Notes: generated by a model from the letters alone, not told the origin. A stretch of DNA of 64,000 nucleotides from CBDCUI01 sp965223115 (GCA_965223115.1 OZ244982.1:806001-870000); one strand, 5' to 3'. Shown: positions 43,896 to 53,864, counted from the first letter of the stretch. Translations and numbers: made by a program.

Positions 43896-45014
43896 ATGGA
43901 AAAAATAGATTTTGCAAAGTACATTCAATCATTAGAGCTAGTAGATTTTACAGGATCTTGGGTCTTGCAAGTTTTTATTATTGTTTTAGCAGTCTTGCTA
44001 TTTAATTTTGGCTTTAAGCTATTTTTACACAAGCTGGCTAAAAGGGCAGAGTCTTCAACAAATCCTTGGGATGATGCATTTATACACTCAGTTCGTAAAC
44101 CTTTACGATTTTTAGTTTGGGTAATAGGGATTTTATTTGCTGCAGAAATTGTTGCTAGCCGTACAGATGCAGAAATATTTAAGGCGATCAATCCAATTAG
44201 GGATGTGGCCATTGTTGCAACATTGGCTTGGTTCTTAATCCGTTTTGTAAAAGAATTCGAAAAAGCATTTATTCGAAAAAAATATCAATCTGGTGCAGCC
44301 ATTGACCTTACCACTACGCATGCGTTGGCTAAGCTTGTGCGAGCATCTGTTTTTATTACAGCTGCATTGGTGATGTTGCAAACCTTGGGCTTTAGTATTT
44401 CGGGTGTTTTAGCATTTGGCGGCATTGGTGGTATTGCAGTAGGTTTTGCGGCTAAAGATTTATTGTCCAATTTTTTTGGTGGCTTGATGATATATCTAGA
44501 CCGGCCATTTAGAGTAGGAGACTGGATTCGCTCACCTGATAAAGAGTTAGAAGGTACAGTAGAAGAAATTGGTTGGCGTCAAACGAGGATACGTACTTTT
44601 AGTAAACGTCCAATTTATGTGCCAAATTCAATTTTCATGAATATCATAGTAGAGAATCCATCACGTATGTCACATCGAAGAATTTATGAAACCATCGGTG
44701 TTCGTTATGATGATATCCATAGCATGGATAAAATTGTTGATGAAGTGAAGCAAATGCTACGTAAACACGAACAGATTGATCAAACACAAACTATGATTGT
44801 TAATTTCAATGCGTTCAGTGAATCATCTGTAGATTTCTTTGTGTATACCTTCACAAAAACAACAAATTGGATTCAATTTCACGAAGTAAAGCAGGATGTG
44901 CTGTTAAAGATCTCGGAAATTATTGAAAATAATAATGCCAGCATAGCATTTCCAACGCGTGTTATACAGCTTGAAAAAGAAGATACAAATTTAACTCCTT
45001 CGCTGCAAAATTAG
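43896..45014 (+). CDS. MscS-family mechanosensitive channel
   Basis: A 372-residue protein with four predicted helices: about 20-45, 65-90, 105-125 and the pore helix at 165-190. The pore and hinge region reads FGGIGGIAVGFAAKDLLSNF, then FGGLMIYLDRPFRVGDWI of the beta domain. The mixed C-terminal domain follows. Members act as osmotic release valves. It lies 22 bases after nagZ and 12 before the phosphoribosyltransferase, probably one transcript. Confidence 0.92.
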   Translation: MEKIDFAKYIQSLELVDFTGSWVLQVFIIVLAVLLFNFGFKLFLHKLAKRAESSTNPWDDAFIHSVRKPLRFLVWVIGILFAAEIVASRTDAEIFKAINPIRDVAIVATLAWFLIRFVKEFEKAFIRKKYQSGAAIDLTTTHALAKLVRASVFITAALVMLQTLGFSISGVLAFGGIGGIAVGFAAKDLLSNFFGGLMIYLDRPFRVGDWIRSPDKELEGTVEEIGWRQTRIRTFSKRPIYVPNSIFMNIIVENPSRMSHRRIYETIGVRYDDIHSMDKIVDEVKQMLRKHEQIDQTQTMIVNFNAFSESSVDFFVYTFTKTTNWIQFHEVKQDVLLKISEIIENNNASIAFPTRVIQLEKEDTNLTPSLQN

Positions 45015-45026
45015 CAGGCAATTATT

Positions 45027-45590
45027 ATGAGTGAAACTTTATTGCGTGAAGCAACTGAGACGCTTGAACAAGCTGATCTTATAATAAATGAAAAAACTAT
45101 ATATAAAGCTATAGATGAACTTGTAGAAAAAATAAAAGAATATATTAACGATAATGAAGTTCCTGTGCTTTTATGTGTTATGCGCGGCGGCTTAATGTTT
45201 ACTTCAGAATTAATGAAACGATTACAAATGCCAGTCGAGTTGGATTATGTTCATGTGGATCGCTATCGTGATAAAACACAAGGCGGTAGTTTGCACTGGC
45301 ATAAAGAGCCTGATGCAAATCTAAACGAACGTCTTGTACTGCTAGCAGATGATATTTTTGATGAAGGCTATACTATGCAAGAGTTAATAGCTTACTGTAA
45401 AGCTAAAGGTGCGCGTGAAGTAAAATCAGTTGTATTGTTAAAAAAATCTCTTGCTGAAAAATATATTGATATTGAACCAGATTTTGTTGGTCTAGAGTGT
45501 GTAGATCGATATGTGTTTGGTTGGGGGATGGATTACAAAGGATATTGGCGCAATTTGTCGGATGTCTACGCAGTGAGTAGGGACAACTAA
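45027..45590 (+). CDS. hpt: Purine phosphoribosyltransferase (hypoxanthine-guanine type)
   Basis: A 187-residue type I phosphoribosyltransferase. The PRPP loop is LLADDIFDEGYTMQEL, and the N-terminal PPi loop VLLCVMRGGLMFTSEL is also clear. ECVDRYVFGWGMDYKGYWR is the usual purine-binding C-terminus. It salvages hypoxanthine or guanine to IMP or GMP. The next gene releases hypoxanthine from methylthioinosine, so the two form a salvage pair. Confidence 0.92.
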   Translation: MSETLLREATETLEQADLIINEKTIYKAIDELVEKIKEYINDNEVPVLLCVMRGGLMFTSELMKRLQMPVELDYVHVDRYRDKTQGGSLHWHKEPDANLNERLVLLADDIFDEGYTMQELIAYCKAKGAREVKSVVLLKKSLAEKYIDIEPDFVGLECVDRYVFGWGMDYKGYWRNLSDVYAVSRDN

Positions 45591-45597
45591 ACCATCC

Positions 45598-46338
45598 ATG
45601 ACCCATTTGGCTATTATTGGAGGTACGGGCTTTTCTGATTTCAGTGAGTTAAGTATTCTACGCACAGAAAATATTGAAACACCTTATGGATTGCCAAGCG
45701 CATCTATAATTATTGGCGAGCTAGCGGGAAAAGAAATTGCGTTTCTTGCCAGACACGGCGAAAAACATACTATTGCTCCACACAAAATAAATTATCGAGC
45801 CAACCTTTGGGCACTAAAAAGTATTGGTGTTAAAAATATTATTGCAATTGCTGCCGTAGGTGGAATTAACCCAGCGATCCCTCCTAAAAAAATAATTATT
45901 CCAGATCAAATTATTGATTATACCTACTCGCGTAAACATACTTTTTTTGAAGAAGAGTCTGACGGGGTCACCCATATCGATTTTACCAGGCCTTATTGTG
46001 AAGAACTTAGGCAACAGCTTATAGATATAACAAAACAGCAGAATATAGATGTATTTAAAGGCGGTACTTATGGCGCCACTCAAGGGCCACGCTTAGAAAC
46101 TGCAGCTGAGATTAAGCGTATGGACCGGGATGGCTGTGACATCGTTGGCATGACAGGGATGCCTGAAGCGGCTTTGGCTAAAGAATTAGGTTTGTGTTAT
46201 GCAACGCTTGCGCTATGTGTAAATTGGGCTGCAGGAATTACTAAAAGTGAAATCACTATGGAAGAGATTCAACAATCTATTAAAGAAGGAATGATTTCGA
46301 TAAATCAAGCATTACTACGATTTATTAAAACAATGTAA
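45598..46338 (+). CDS. Methylthioinosine/methylthioadenosine phosphorylase
   Basis: A 246-residue nucleoside phosphorylase of the MTAP family. The phosphate site is IIGGTGFSDF and RHGEKHTIAPHKINYRANLW; EAALAKELGLCYATLAL is conserved. The base-binding loop reads CVNWAAGI, with Asn where adenine-specific enzymes usually carry Asp, which favours a 6-oxopurine (methylthioinosine) as in Pseudomonas next to nagZ. It releases hypoxanthine and methylthioribose-1-phosphate. Substrate choice is inference. Confidence 0.85.
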   Translation: MTHLAIIGGTGFSDFSELSILRTENIETPYGLPSASIIIGELAGKEIAFLARHGEKHTIAPHKINYRANLWALKSIGVKNIIAIAAVGGINPAIPPKKIIIPDQIIDYTYSRKHTFFEEESDGVTHIDFTRPYCEELRQQLIDITKQQNIDVFKGGTYGATQGPRLETAAEIKRMDRDGCDIVGMTGMPEAALAKELGLCYATLALCVNWAAGITKSEITMEEIQQSIKEGMISINQALLRFIKTM

Positions 46339-46747
46339 TAAAAAATTAATATTTAAATTTTCTCTTAATAGAAATATTGAGACAGATATATTACTCCAAA
46401 ATAAATTAAATTTATTTTACAAGTTTATGTAAAGTAAAAATTTTTATTATTTAATTTAAAGTAAAAAATTTCAGAATGCACATTCGTCAAAAAAACGACG
46501 TATTGTGTTTGTTTTTTCTTATATAAAAATTTGTAACAAACTTCACAGTTTTGATACCTATATACAATTTTAATGCACTTAACAAAACTATGTTTTGAAT
46601 TTTATATAGTTTTAAGTGTTTGTAGTAATTTTATATTAGCAATATGTTAATTTATATTTAAAAATTACTAACGTAGGTTTAGGGGAGATATCAATAATGA
46701 GATTGATTAAGAGCTAATTTAACTAGTATTAACTTTATAAATACTAG
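46339..46747. other. AT-rich intergenic region
   Basis: About 400 bases of very AT-rich DNA between convergent genes. Apart from the inverted repeat at its right end I see no gene, promoter or RNA. Very short frames (for example ATG 46697, six codons) have no support. Confidence 0.6.
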
Positions 46748-46749
46748 TT
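46721..46749. repeat. Perfect 10-bp inverted repeat at the csiV stop
   Basis: AACTAGTATT (46721-46730) and AATACTAGTT (46740-46749) around a nine-base loop, overlapping the csiV stop codon. It has no T run beyond it, so a terminator role is uncertain. Confidence 0.6.
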
Positions 46750-47434
46750 AAGAATCTGCAGGGCGGATTTCTACCAGTATGCCTAATATGGGATGATCAA
46801 GGTAGTGTAGTTGTTTGCTGCGCATTTTGCGGTGAGTTTTAATTGCAAAATCTGCAAGCACGCGATCTCTGCCTAGTGCATTATCATTACCTATTGTGTT
46901 TGCAGAAAAAGGTCGGCGATAGGCTAAGTCAGTATAGACGTGTAAATAGCGTCCCAACACAATTTTTATTGTGCCATCTAATTCATTTACAGGATGGTTT
47001 TTAGGATGTTTGCGGTCACTAAAGTCTGTTTGTACAAATGACCTCTCTCTAAACTCATTGCGATAATCTTTGCCGGCATGGATACGTACGGGGATAGCCT
47101 CTTCTTTTGCCAGCCCAGGCTGTAACCAAGCAGCATGCTTTAATACTTTATAGCGCCCTGTTTTATTTAATGCAGCGGCTTCGTTGGTTAATGTTAAAGC
47201 TTCGTTGGGATAAGGAACAAATCCATAGTTTACTGCACTGTCATCCAGAACAAGTGAGCCTTGTAAGTTGGGAATAACTGGTTCTGTAGATATATGTATT
47301 GAGTTTGCAGAGCCCGCTTTTGTATCCGTAAAAAAGATCATTTCAACTATATAATCTTTTGCATTTGCAGCTGGTGAAACAAGAAGAGCAAATAAAATTA
47401 CGCGTGCTATATTTTTATTGATTATGTTAATCAT
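46748..47434 (-). CDS. csiV: Peptidoglycan-binding protein CsiV
   Basis: A 228-residue exported protein. A signal peptide ends at about residue 25 (PAANAKDY). Typical CsiV segments are YIVEMIFFTD near the start and DGTIKIVLGRYLHVYTDLAY, ending ILGILVEIRP. In Vibrio cholerae CsiV interacts with the lytic enzyme RpfG-like/tail machinery via peptidoglycan; role in other bacteria is unclear. It lies directly downstream of mfd, the usual csiV-mfd order of gammaproteobacteria. Confidence 0.82.
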   Translation of the reverse strand: MINIINKNIARVILFALLVSPAANAKDYIVEMIFFTDTKAGSANSIHISTEPVIPNLQGSLVLDDSAVNYGFVPYPNEALTLTNEAAALNKTGRYKVLKHAAWLQPGLAKEEAIPVRIHAGKDYRNEFRERSFVQTDFSDRKHPKNHPVNELDGTIKIVLGRYLHVYTDLAYRRPFSANTIGNDNALGRDRVLADFAIKTHRKMRSKQLHYLDHPILGILVEIRPADS

Positions 47435-47446
47435 TATAAATTTGTA

Positions 47447-50400
47447 TTATGCGGCCTGTTTTAATTGTAGATTATTTAATAGATCTACAATAGCATCAAT
47501 TCGTTCTTGGGGGGTTTCTGTTTCAGTATATATAGTAAGTTTTTCAGAACCATCGAGTTTATATATTTCTGGGTCATTTTGAATCAAAGACAATAATTTT
47601 GTTACATCTATATTAGGTGATTTTGCAAAGCGCAAACGGAGGATTTCATGTCCGGCTTCAATTTTAGTTACGCCAAAATCTGTTGCGATTAGTTTTAGAT
47701 GAGTAACATGAAACAGATTCTTAGCAAAATCTGGAAGCAAGCCAAAGCGATCAATCAATTCTACTTCAAGATCATCTAAATCATCTTGTGTATTAGCGCT
47801 GGCGATGCGTTTGTACAGTACTAGTCGTGTATGGACATCGGGCACATAGTCATCAGGTAATAATGCTGGTATGCCTAAGTCTATTTCTATGCCTTGGTCA
47901 AAAGGAAGGTCAAGTTCTGGTATATCGCCTGCCTTGAGCGCAGCGACTGCACGCCCTAAAAGTTCATTATATAAACTGAAGCCAATTTCTTGAATTTGAC
48001 CACTCTGTTCAGCGCCGAGCAATTCTCCAGCTCCTCTTATTTCTAAATCATGTGTTGCCAAAGTAAATCCAACCCCAAGATCCTCTAATGATTCTATGGC
48101 CTCTAAACGTTTTATGGCATCGCTGGTCATGGCCGAACGTGGTGGTGCAATTAAATATGCATAGGCACGGTGGTGAGAGCGTCCCACACGTCCACGAATC
48201 TGATGTAGTTGTGAAAGCCCTAATTTATCCGCTCTATTAATGATAATTGTATTAGCCGAAGGAATGTCGATTCCATTTTCAATGATCGTGGTACAAACTA
48301 AAATACTGAAACGCTGGTGGTAAAAATCTAGCATGACTTGTTCTAAGTCTCGCTCAGGCATTTGGCCATGTGCAATTCTAATAGCGGTGTCAGGTAATAA
48401 TTGTTGTATGTCTTTCGCAGTTTTTTCGATTGTTTTTACTTCATTATGTAGGAAAAAGACCTGGCCTCCTCGTTTTAACTCCCTTAAACAAGCTTCTTGA
48501 ATCATATTGTCATTCCAAGTGCCGACGAATGTTTTTATAGCATGGCGATGATTTGGTGGAGTTGCGATAATGGATAAATCGCGTAACCCGCTTAATGACA
48601 TGTTTAATGTCCTCGGGATTGGAGTTGCAGTTAAAGTGAGGATATCCACTTCTGTACGCATTTTCTTTAAAACTTCCTTTTGGCGAACGCCAAAACGTTG
48701 TTCTTCATCGACAACAATTAAACCTAAGTTTTTAAACTTAATGTCCGAGCTTAAAAGCTTATGTGTACCAATGACAATATCCACGGTTCCATCTTCTAAG
48801 CCCGCTAATACAAGTTTTTGGTTTTTTGCTGAGAGAAAGCGAGATATGTGTTCAATTCGAAATGGCCAGTCTGCAAATCGATCACTAAAACTTTGAAAAT
48901 GTTGTGATGCAAGTAGGGTAGTGGGAACAAGTACCGCAACTTGTTTGCCTGTTGATACAGCAACAAATGCAGCACGCATGGCAACTTCTGTCTTGCCAAA
49001 ACCTACGTCGCCACAAACTACACGGTCCATTGGTCTAGTAGATTCCATGTCGATTGTTACATCATCAATGGCTTTTTGCTGATCAGGTGTTTCTTCGTAT
49101 GGAAAAGTGGAACAAAATGAATTCATTTCTTGATGGTCCACTATATATTGATAGCCTTGCTTTGCCTCGCGGCGTGAATAAATATCGAGAAGTTCTGCAG
49201 CAACATCTTTAGCACGTTCTGCAGCTCTACGTTTTATATTTTTCCAAACATCGCCACCTAAACGATGTAATGGTGCGTTTTCTTCAGAAGCACCAGTGTA
49301 ACGACTGACTAAATGTAAAGATGAAACAGGGACATAGAGAATATCACCATCAGCATATTCTAATGTAAGAAATTCAGTTTTGGTTCCACTAAGCGTGAGC
49401 GTTTTTAGGCCTTTATATCTTCCTACACCATGATCTTCGTGTACTACAGGTGAGCCTTCACTTAGATCGGAAAGATTCTTGATTAATGACTCAGCATCCC
49501 GAATTTGCCTTCTACGCTGTCTTTTCTGTTTCGCGCGAGCACCGAATAGATTGCTCTCGGTAATAATAGCTATTTTATTTTGCTCTAAAACAAGACCTTC
49601 TTCTAATGGGCCAATAGAGATTGCAAGCTTATGGTCTTGTAGCAAAAAATCATGCCAGTCATTTACTACAGTTGGGTGTAATGAGAACCCTTTTAATACA
49701 TCTAGTAAATATTCTCGTCGTCCTGGTGATTCAGCTAAAAAAAGAATTTTATAGTTCTTATTCTCTATAAATCTTTTTAATTCACTAGCAGGGTCTTTAA
49801 TATGTGTATTAATCGTTACATTTTGTAATGCATGTGTGTCAAAATTGTATTGATCTCGATGTAATTGCTCTAACTCATATTGCTGTAAACGAATTGTATT
49901 GAGTTTAAGGATGTTTTTTTCGAAGTATTCAGTCGATATCCAGAGTTGCTTAGGATGTAATGGTGGACGTTCCAGATCATATTTTCTTTGCTCATATCTA
50001 TAAAAAACATCGTTCTCAAATTCTTCTGTAATTTCGAAAATATTCTCTATTAGAACAACTTGTGTATTTTCAGGTATGTAATCGAAAAATGTACTGGTTT
50101 CTTCACAAAACAATGGTAAATAATATTCAATACCTGAGGGTAAGTTATTGTTGCTTACATCCCGGTAGATAATGCTTTTATTGGGGTCGCCTTCAAATTG
50201 CACTCTATAGTTTTGTCTAAATCGTTTAATAGAGTCTTGGTCAGTAGGAAATTCTCTTGCTGGAAGAATTTGTATACTTTCTACTTTATTTGTTGAAACT
50301 TGGTTCTCAGGATTAAATATACGAATGGTTTCAATTTCATTATCGAAGAGGTCGATGCGAAAAGGTGCTGTGCAACCCATCGGGAAAAGATCAATGATGG

Positions 50401-50902
50401 AGCCTCGTACAGCAAATTCGCCATGTGTAAATACTTGTGATACGTATTGATAACCAGCATTTACTAGTGTTTGTTTAAACGTTTCTAAATCAAGCTGATC
50501 ATTGATTGTAAGGTTAAGAGTTTGTCCTAGTACGAATGATTTGGGTGCCAGTTTTGAAAGAATGGTGCTGGCAGAGATGATAAGTGCGCCTTGTTTCGTT
50601 TTTGGCAAAGCACATAATGCTTGAAGACGGTCCGATATAATGTCTTCATGTGGAGAAAACACGTCATAAGGAAGCGTTTCTGAATCTGGAAACATATATA
50701 TATCTGTATCGTCATTACTAAAAAATCTTATTTCTCTTTCTAAGATATGTGCAGATTGAATATCTGCAGAAATAATAAGTGTTAGGCCTTGGAATTGTTC
50801 TATTGCTTTGGCAAGTATTAAGCCTTTACTGCAGCCATAGGTACGTCCCCAAGTGATGTGAGTATGGTCTTGATTGGGTAAAGGCGGGTTGAAGATATCC
50901 AT
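47447..50902 (-). CDS. mfd: Transcription-repair coupling factor
   Basis: Releases RNA polymerase stalled at DNA damage and recruits UvrA. 1151 residues, full length. N-terminal UvrB-homology modules (residues 1-330), the RNA polymerase-interacting domain around GSPVVHEDHGVGRYKGL, then the translocase: Walker A GDVGFGKTEVAMRAAF, motif II VVDEEQRFGV, TATPIPRTL and QIRGRVGRS. The C-terminal TRCF domain follows (LPDDYVPDVHTRLVLYKRI). Motifs look intact throughout. Confidence 0.98.
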   Translation of the reverse strand: MDIFNPPLPNQDHTHITWGRTYGCSKGLILAKAIEQFQGLTLIISADIQSAHILEREIRFFSNDDTDIYMFPDSETLPYDVFSPHEDIISDRLQALCALPKTKQGALIISASTILSKLAPKSFVLGQTLNLTINDQLDLETFKQTLVNAGYQYVSQVFTHGEFAVRGSIIDLFPMGCTAPFRIDLFDNEIETIRIFNPENQVSTNKVESIQILPAREFPTDQDSIKRFRQNYRVQFEGDPNKSIIYRDVSNNNLPSGIEYYLPLFCEETSTFFDYIPENTQVVLIENIFEITEEFENDVFYRYEQRKYDLERPPLHPKQLWISTEYFEKNILKLNTIRLQQYELEQLHRDQYNFDTHALQNVTINTHIKDPASELKRFIENKNYKILFLAESPGRREYLLDVLKGFSLHPTVVNDWHDFLLQDHKLAISIGPLEEGLVLEQNKIAIITESNLFGARAKQKRQRRRQIRDAESLIKNLSDLSEGSPVVHEDHGVGRYKGLKTLTLSGTKTEFLTLEYADGDILYVPVSSLHLVSRYTGASEENAPLHRLGGDVWKNIKRRAAERAKDVAAELLDIYSRREAKQGYQYIVDHQEMNSFCSTFPYEETPDQQKAIDDVTIDMESTRPMDRVVCGDVGFGKTEVAMRAAFVAVSTGKQVAVLVPTTLLASQHFQSFSDRFADWPFRIEHISRFLSAKNQKLVLAGLEDGTVDIVIGTHKLLSSDIKFKNLGLIVVDEEQRFGVRQKEVLKKMRTEVDILTLTATPIPRTLNMSLSGLRDLSIIATPPNHRHAIKTFVGTWNDNMIQEACLRELKRGGQVFFLHNEVKTIEKTAKDIQQLLPDTAIRIAHGQMPERDLEQVMLDFYHQRFSILVCTTIIENGIDIPSANTIIINRADKLGLSQLHQIRGRVGRSHHRAYAYLIAPPRSAMTSDAIKRLEAIESLEDLGVGFTLATHDLEIRGAGELLGAEQSGQIQEIGFSLYNELLGRAVAALKAGDIPELDLPFDQGIEIDLGIPALLPDDYVPDVHTRLVLYKRIASANTQDDLDDLEVELIDRFGLLPDFAKNLFHVTHLKLIATDFGVTKIEAGHEILRLRFAKSPNIDVTKLLSLIQNDPEIYKLDGSEKLTIYTETETPQERIDAIVDLLNNLQLKQAA

Positions 50903-51055
50903 GCAGATTCAGTCAAATATCTCAGTTATATTAAAAAAGCACGCCATTCTACTTATTGTGTCTGAGAAATACAGACTTCTTACTCGTGTAGCAATATTTT
51001 TATCTAACATATCCAATATTGCTAGATTGGCTTTGATCTCCCTAGCAATAAATTG

Positions 51056-51072
51056 ATGAGAATCATTCTCAT
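51056..51072. promoter_or_regulatory. Fur-box-like palindrome upstream of ccmA
   Basis: ATGAGAAT-C-ATTCTCAT, a perfect 8-1-8 inverted repeat; its core TGAGAATCATTCTCA matches the 7-1-7 Fur consensus TGATAATNATTATCA at all but the two symmetric positions and is a form found at many real Fur sites. It lies 131 bases before ccmA and 154 from mfd. Seen directly; regulation by iron is inferred. Confidence 0.6.
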
Positions 51073-51202
51073 TATCTAAAATTTACCAACCATCGGACCT
51101 AACGAATCATTCATCGATTCTGGATCTCTACATGTTAAGATTCCTGTGTAATTAATGAGTTACACGAAATAATCAAATAATTCCTAAATCGGACTAAACA
51201 TT

Positions 51203-51835
51203 ATGCGCACACAGGAGGTAAGCGTACTCAAAGCACACGACCTAAAATGCATGCGAGGATCTGCAGAACTATTTTCTAATCTCAATTTTTCAGTTAAACC
51301 AGGCGAAGCATTAGTTGTCGAAGGTAGTAATGGCAGTGGTAAAACAAGTTTGCTGAGAATTTTATGTGGGTTCAACTTGCCTATAGAAGGCGAAATAACG
51401 TGGTGTGATATTCCGATTGGTAGACATGAAGATTACCAACAACAGATTTCTTATATTGGCCATCAATCTGGTGTAAAACTGGACTTAACCGTATTGGAAA
51501 ATCTCATATTTGCTCAGCGCATGGTTGGTACAACTAGAGATGAATCTGAAATTAAAGAAATTATACGTTCGGTAGGCTTATTTAAACAAAGGAATGTATT
51601 AACACGAAAACTATCTGCTGGACAAAAGCGTCGTGTTGCATTAGCGAGATTGCAATTAGAAGAGAGAATGATTTGGGTATTAGATGAACCGTTAACTGCA
51701 TTGGATAAAGGATTTGTGACAGAATTTGAAACTGTTTTAAAAAAGCATTTAGATAGTAAAGGTATATTGATTGTAACTACACATCGTGATTTGAAAATAC
51801 CACAACACAATATTAATCGATTAAATCTTTCGTAA
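51203..51835 (+). CDS. ccmA: Heme exporter ATP-binding protein
   Basis: ATPase of the CcmABCD transporter for cytochrome c maturation. 210 residues. Walker A GSNGSGKTSLLRILCG, signature LSAGQKRRVALARL, Walker B WVLDEPLTALD and the H-loop VTTHRD are all present. A GGAGG lies inside codons 4-6 after the ATG, but no downstream start codon fits it, so ATG 51203 is kept. First gene of the ccm operon. Confidence 0.93.
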   Translation: MRTQEVSVLKAHDLKCMRGSAELFSNLNFSVKPGEALVVEGSNGSGKTSLLRILCGFNLPIEGEITWCDIPIGRHEDYQQQISYIGHQSGVKLDLTVLENLIFAQRMVGTTRDESEIKEIIRSVGLFKQRNVLTRKLSAGQKRRVALARLQLEERMIWVLDEPLTALDKGFVTEFETVLKKHLDSKGILIVTTHRDLKIPQHNINRLNLS

Positions 51836-51841
51836 ATAATT

Positions 51842-52510
51842 ATGTTCAGTGCATTATTAACTGTTATTCAACGCGATTTGCTTATTGCATTTCGGCGTCG
51901 TTCTGAACTAATGAATCCAATTTTATTTTATGTGATTGTAGTCACTCTGTTTCCACTAGGTGTAAGTCCTGATGTGGAGTTTTTAAGTAAATTAGCACCA
52001 GGTGTAGTGTGGGTGGCAGCTTTATTAGCAGCATTAATATCAATGGAAAGTATTTTTCGGCAGGATTTTGATGATGGAAGCATTGAGCAATTATTTTTAA
52101 GTCAACATCCACCTACTTTACTTATATTTGGGAAAGTCATTGCGCACTGGCTTATTACAGGGCTGCCGATGTTAGCCATCGTGCCTTTGATGGCGTTACT
52201 CTTATATATACCAAATCAAGCTATACCCACATTATTTGCCACAGTTTTGTTAGGCACACCAACTCTAAGTTTAATAGGTGCAATTGGTGTCGCATTGACA
52301 GCTGGATTGCGTGGAGGTGGTGTATTATCAGGTTTGTTAGTATTACCACTTTATATTCCAGTTTTAATATTTGCATCAGGTGCTGTAACTGCATCCGTTG
52401 AGGGGTTGGAGGTTTCTGGATTACTGGCATTGTTGGGTGCAGGTTTAATTTTGGCATTAATACTTGCACCCATTGCAATTAGTGCATCGTTGAAAATTAG
52501 TATGAGTTAA
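51842..52510 (+). CDS. ccmB: Heme exporter membrane protein
   Basis: A 222-residue membrane protein with six helices and family segments RDLLIAFRRRSELMNPILFY, APGVVWVAALLAALISMESI and PLYIPVLIFASGA. Partner of CcmA; six bases separate the genes. Confidence 0.95.
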   Translation: MFSALLTVIQRDLLIAFRRRSELMNPILFYVIVVTLFPLGVSPDVEFLSKLAPGVVWVAALLAALISMESIFRQDFDDGSIEQLFLSQHPPTLLIFGKVIAHWLITGLPMLAIVPLMALLLYIPNQAIPTLFATVLLGTPTLSLIGAIGVALTAGLRGGGVLSGLLVLPLYIPVLIFASGAVTASVEGLEVSGLLALLGAGLILALILAPIAISASLKISMS

Positions 52511-52512
52511 AT

Positions 52513-53244
52513 ATGTGGAAATTTTTTCATAAATTATCGTCTCCTAAATACTACTATGAATGGTCTGGGAAATTATTGCCGTGGTTGGCAGCTTTAACGA
52601 TTGTATTAATGGCGATAGGTATTTATTGGGGTTTAGTCATTGCGCCAACAGATTATCAGCAAGGTGAGTCTTACAGAATTATATTTATACATGTACCTGC
52701 CGCATGGATGTCAATGTTTGTATACGTTGTGATGGCTGTAGCAGGGTTTATCGCATTGGTTTGGAAGACTAAAATTTCAGAAGTTGTAGTTTCCGAATGT
52801 GCTGTAATAGGTGCTGTATTTACTGCCTTGGCTCTTATTACTGGTATGTTATGGGGCAAGCCAACTTGGGGAACGTATTGGCAATGGGATGCTAGATTGA
52901 CTTCTGAATTAATTTTATTGTTTCTATATTTAGGTGTAATAGCGATCTATTCAGCAATAGAAGATAATCGTTTAGCAGCCAAAGCTGCCAGTGTATTGGC
53001 GATTGTCGGAGTGATTAATATTCCTATTATTCATTTCTCTGTTACGTGGTGGAATTCTTTACATCAACCTAATATGGAAATTGTTTCTGAGAACCCATCT
53101 ATGCATCCCAGTATGTTGTACCCATTACTGCTCATGGCGATTGCTTTTAAAGTTTATTTTGCATGGCTTTTAATAATACGCATGAGAAATGAAATTTTAT
53201 CACGTGAGCGTTCTACCAATTGGGTTAAAAACTTATTACAGTGA
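52513..53244 (+). CDS. ccmC: Heme exporter protein C
   Basis: A 243-residue protein with six helices that passes heme to CcmE. The tryptophan-rich WWD-type motif is WGKPTWGTYWQWDARLT, and the heme-axial histidines lie in IIFIHVPAAWMSM and FSVTWWNSLHQPN. Two bases separate it from ccmB. Confidence 0.96.
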   Translation: MWKFFHKLSSPKYYYEWSGKLLPWLAALTIVLMAIGIYWGLVIAPTDYQQGESYRIIFIHVPAAWMSMFVYVVMAVAGFIALVWKTKISEVVVSECAVIGAVFTALALITGMLWGKPTWGTYWQWDARLTSELILLFLYLGVIAIYSAIEDNRLAAKAASVLAIVGVINIPIIHFSVTWWNSLHQPNMEIVSENPSMHPSMLYPLLLMAIAFKVYFAWLLIIRMRNEILSRERSTNWVKNLLQ

Positions 53245-53251
53245 GTTAACA

Positions 53252-53401
53252 ATGCAAGAATTTTTTTATATGGGTGGTAAAGCATTTTTCGTTTGGAGTG
53301 CGTATGGTATTACTGCAGTTGCACTCATATTTAGTGTTGTCTTAGCCAGCCGTCGTAAAAAAAAGATTTTTAAAGAAATTGAAGATAGTTTAGAAGAGTG
53401 A
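53252..53401 (+). CDS. ccmD: Heme exporter protein D
   Basis: A 49-residue single-helix protein. The start at ATG 53252 gives MQEFFYMGGKAFFVWSAYG, the usual CcmD opening; a longer frame begins inside ccmC and is not supported. A basic tail SRRKKKIFKEIED follows the helix. It holds CcmE to CcmC. Too short for many gene callers. Confidence 0.88.
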   Translation: MQEFFYMGGKAFFVWSAYGITAVALIFSVVLASRRKKKIFKEIEDSLEE

Positions 53402-53402
53402 T

Positions 53403-53864
53403 ATGAGAGCAAAAAGAAAACAGCGGTTAATATTTGTAATCATACTGCTAGTAGGATTTAGTTGTGCTGCAGCCTTAGGCGTCTATGCATTGCAAAAAAA
53501 TAAAACCTATTTTTATACACCAACTGAAGTTGCCTCAGGGGCAGTAGCTCAGGGAAAGTTATTTAGAGTAGGTGGATTGGTTGTAGAAGGAAGTGTTGAT
53601 AAAGGCGGGGATGGCCTTACTACTGAATTTGGTCTTACCGATACGACTGATACGGTGAAAGTCCGTTATACAGGTTTATTGCCTGATTTGTTTCGCGAAG
53701 GTCAAGGTATTGTTGCACAAGGAAAATTAGATGAGAAAGGTGTATTTGTTGCACAAGAAGTGCTTGCTAAGCATGATGAAAATTATATGCCACCCGAAGT
53801 TGCTGAAGCTTTAAAAGAATCTGGTGCAAAACATCCAGAAAACATTCCAAAGAGAAATTATTAA
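53403..53864 (+). CDS. ccmE: Cytochrome c-type biogenesis heme chaperone CcmE
   Basis: A periplasmic, membrane-anchored heme chaperone of 153 residues. One N-terminal helix (about 8-28), then the OB fold FRVGGLVVEGSV. The covalent heme site is His124 in KHDENYMPPEV with Tyr128. Confidence 0.96.
   Translation: MRAKRKQRLIFVIILLVGFSCAAALGVYALQKNKTYFYTPTEVASGAVAQGKLFRVGGLVVEGSVDKGGDGLTTEFGLTDTTDTVKVRYTGLLPDLFREGQGIVAQGKLDEKGVFVAQEVLAKHDENYMPPEVAEALKESGAKHPENIPKRNY

Noticed and set aside
46339..46720. Possible RNA or promoter in the AT-rich stretch after the phosphorylase gene
   Set aside because: Only low-complexity A/T runs; no consistent hairpin, T run or paired promoter boxes.
50901..51056. 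Small plus-strand frame of 51 codons between mfd and ccmA
   Set aside because: It overlaps the mfd start, has no good ribosome site and no recognisable sequence; the Fur-like palindrome begins exactly at its end, so the region reads as regulatory.
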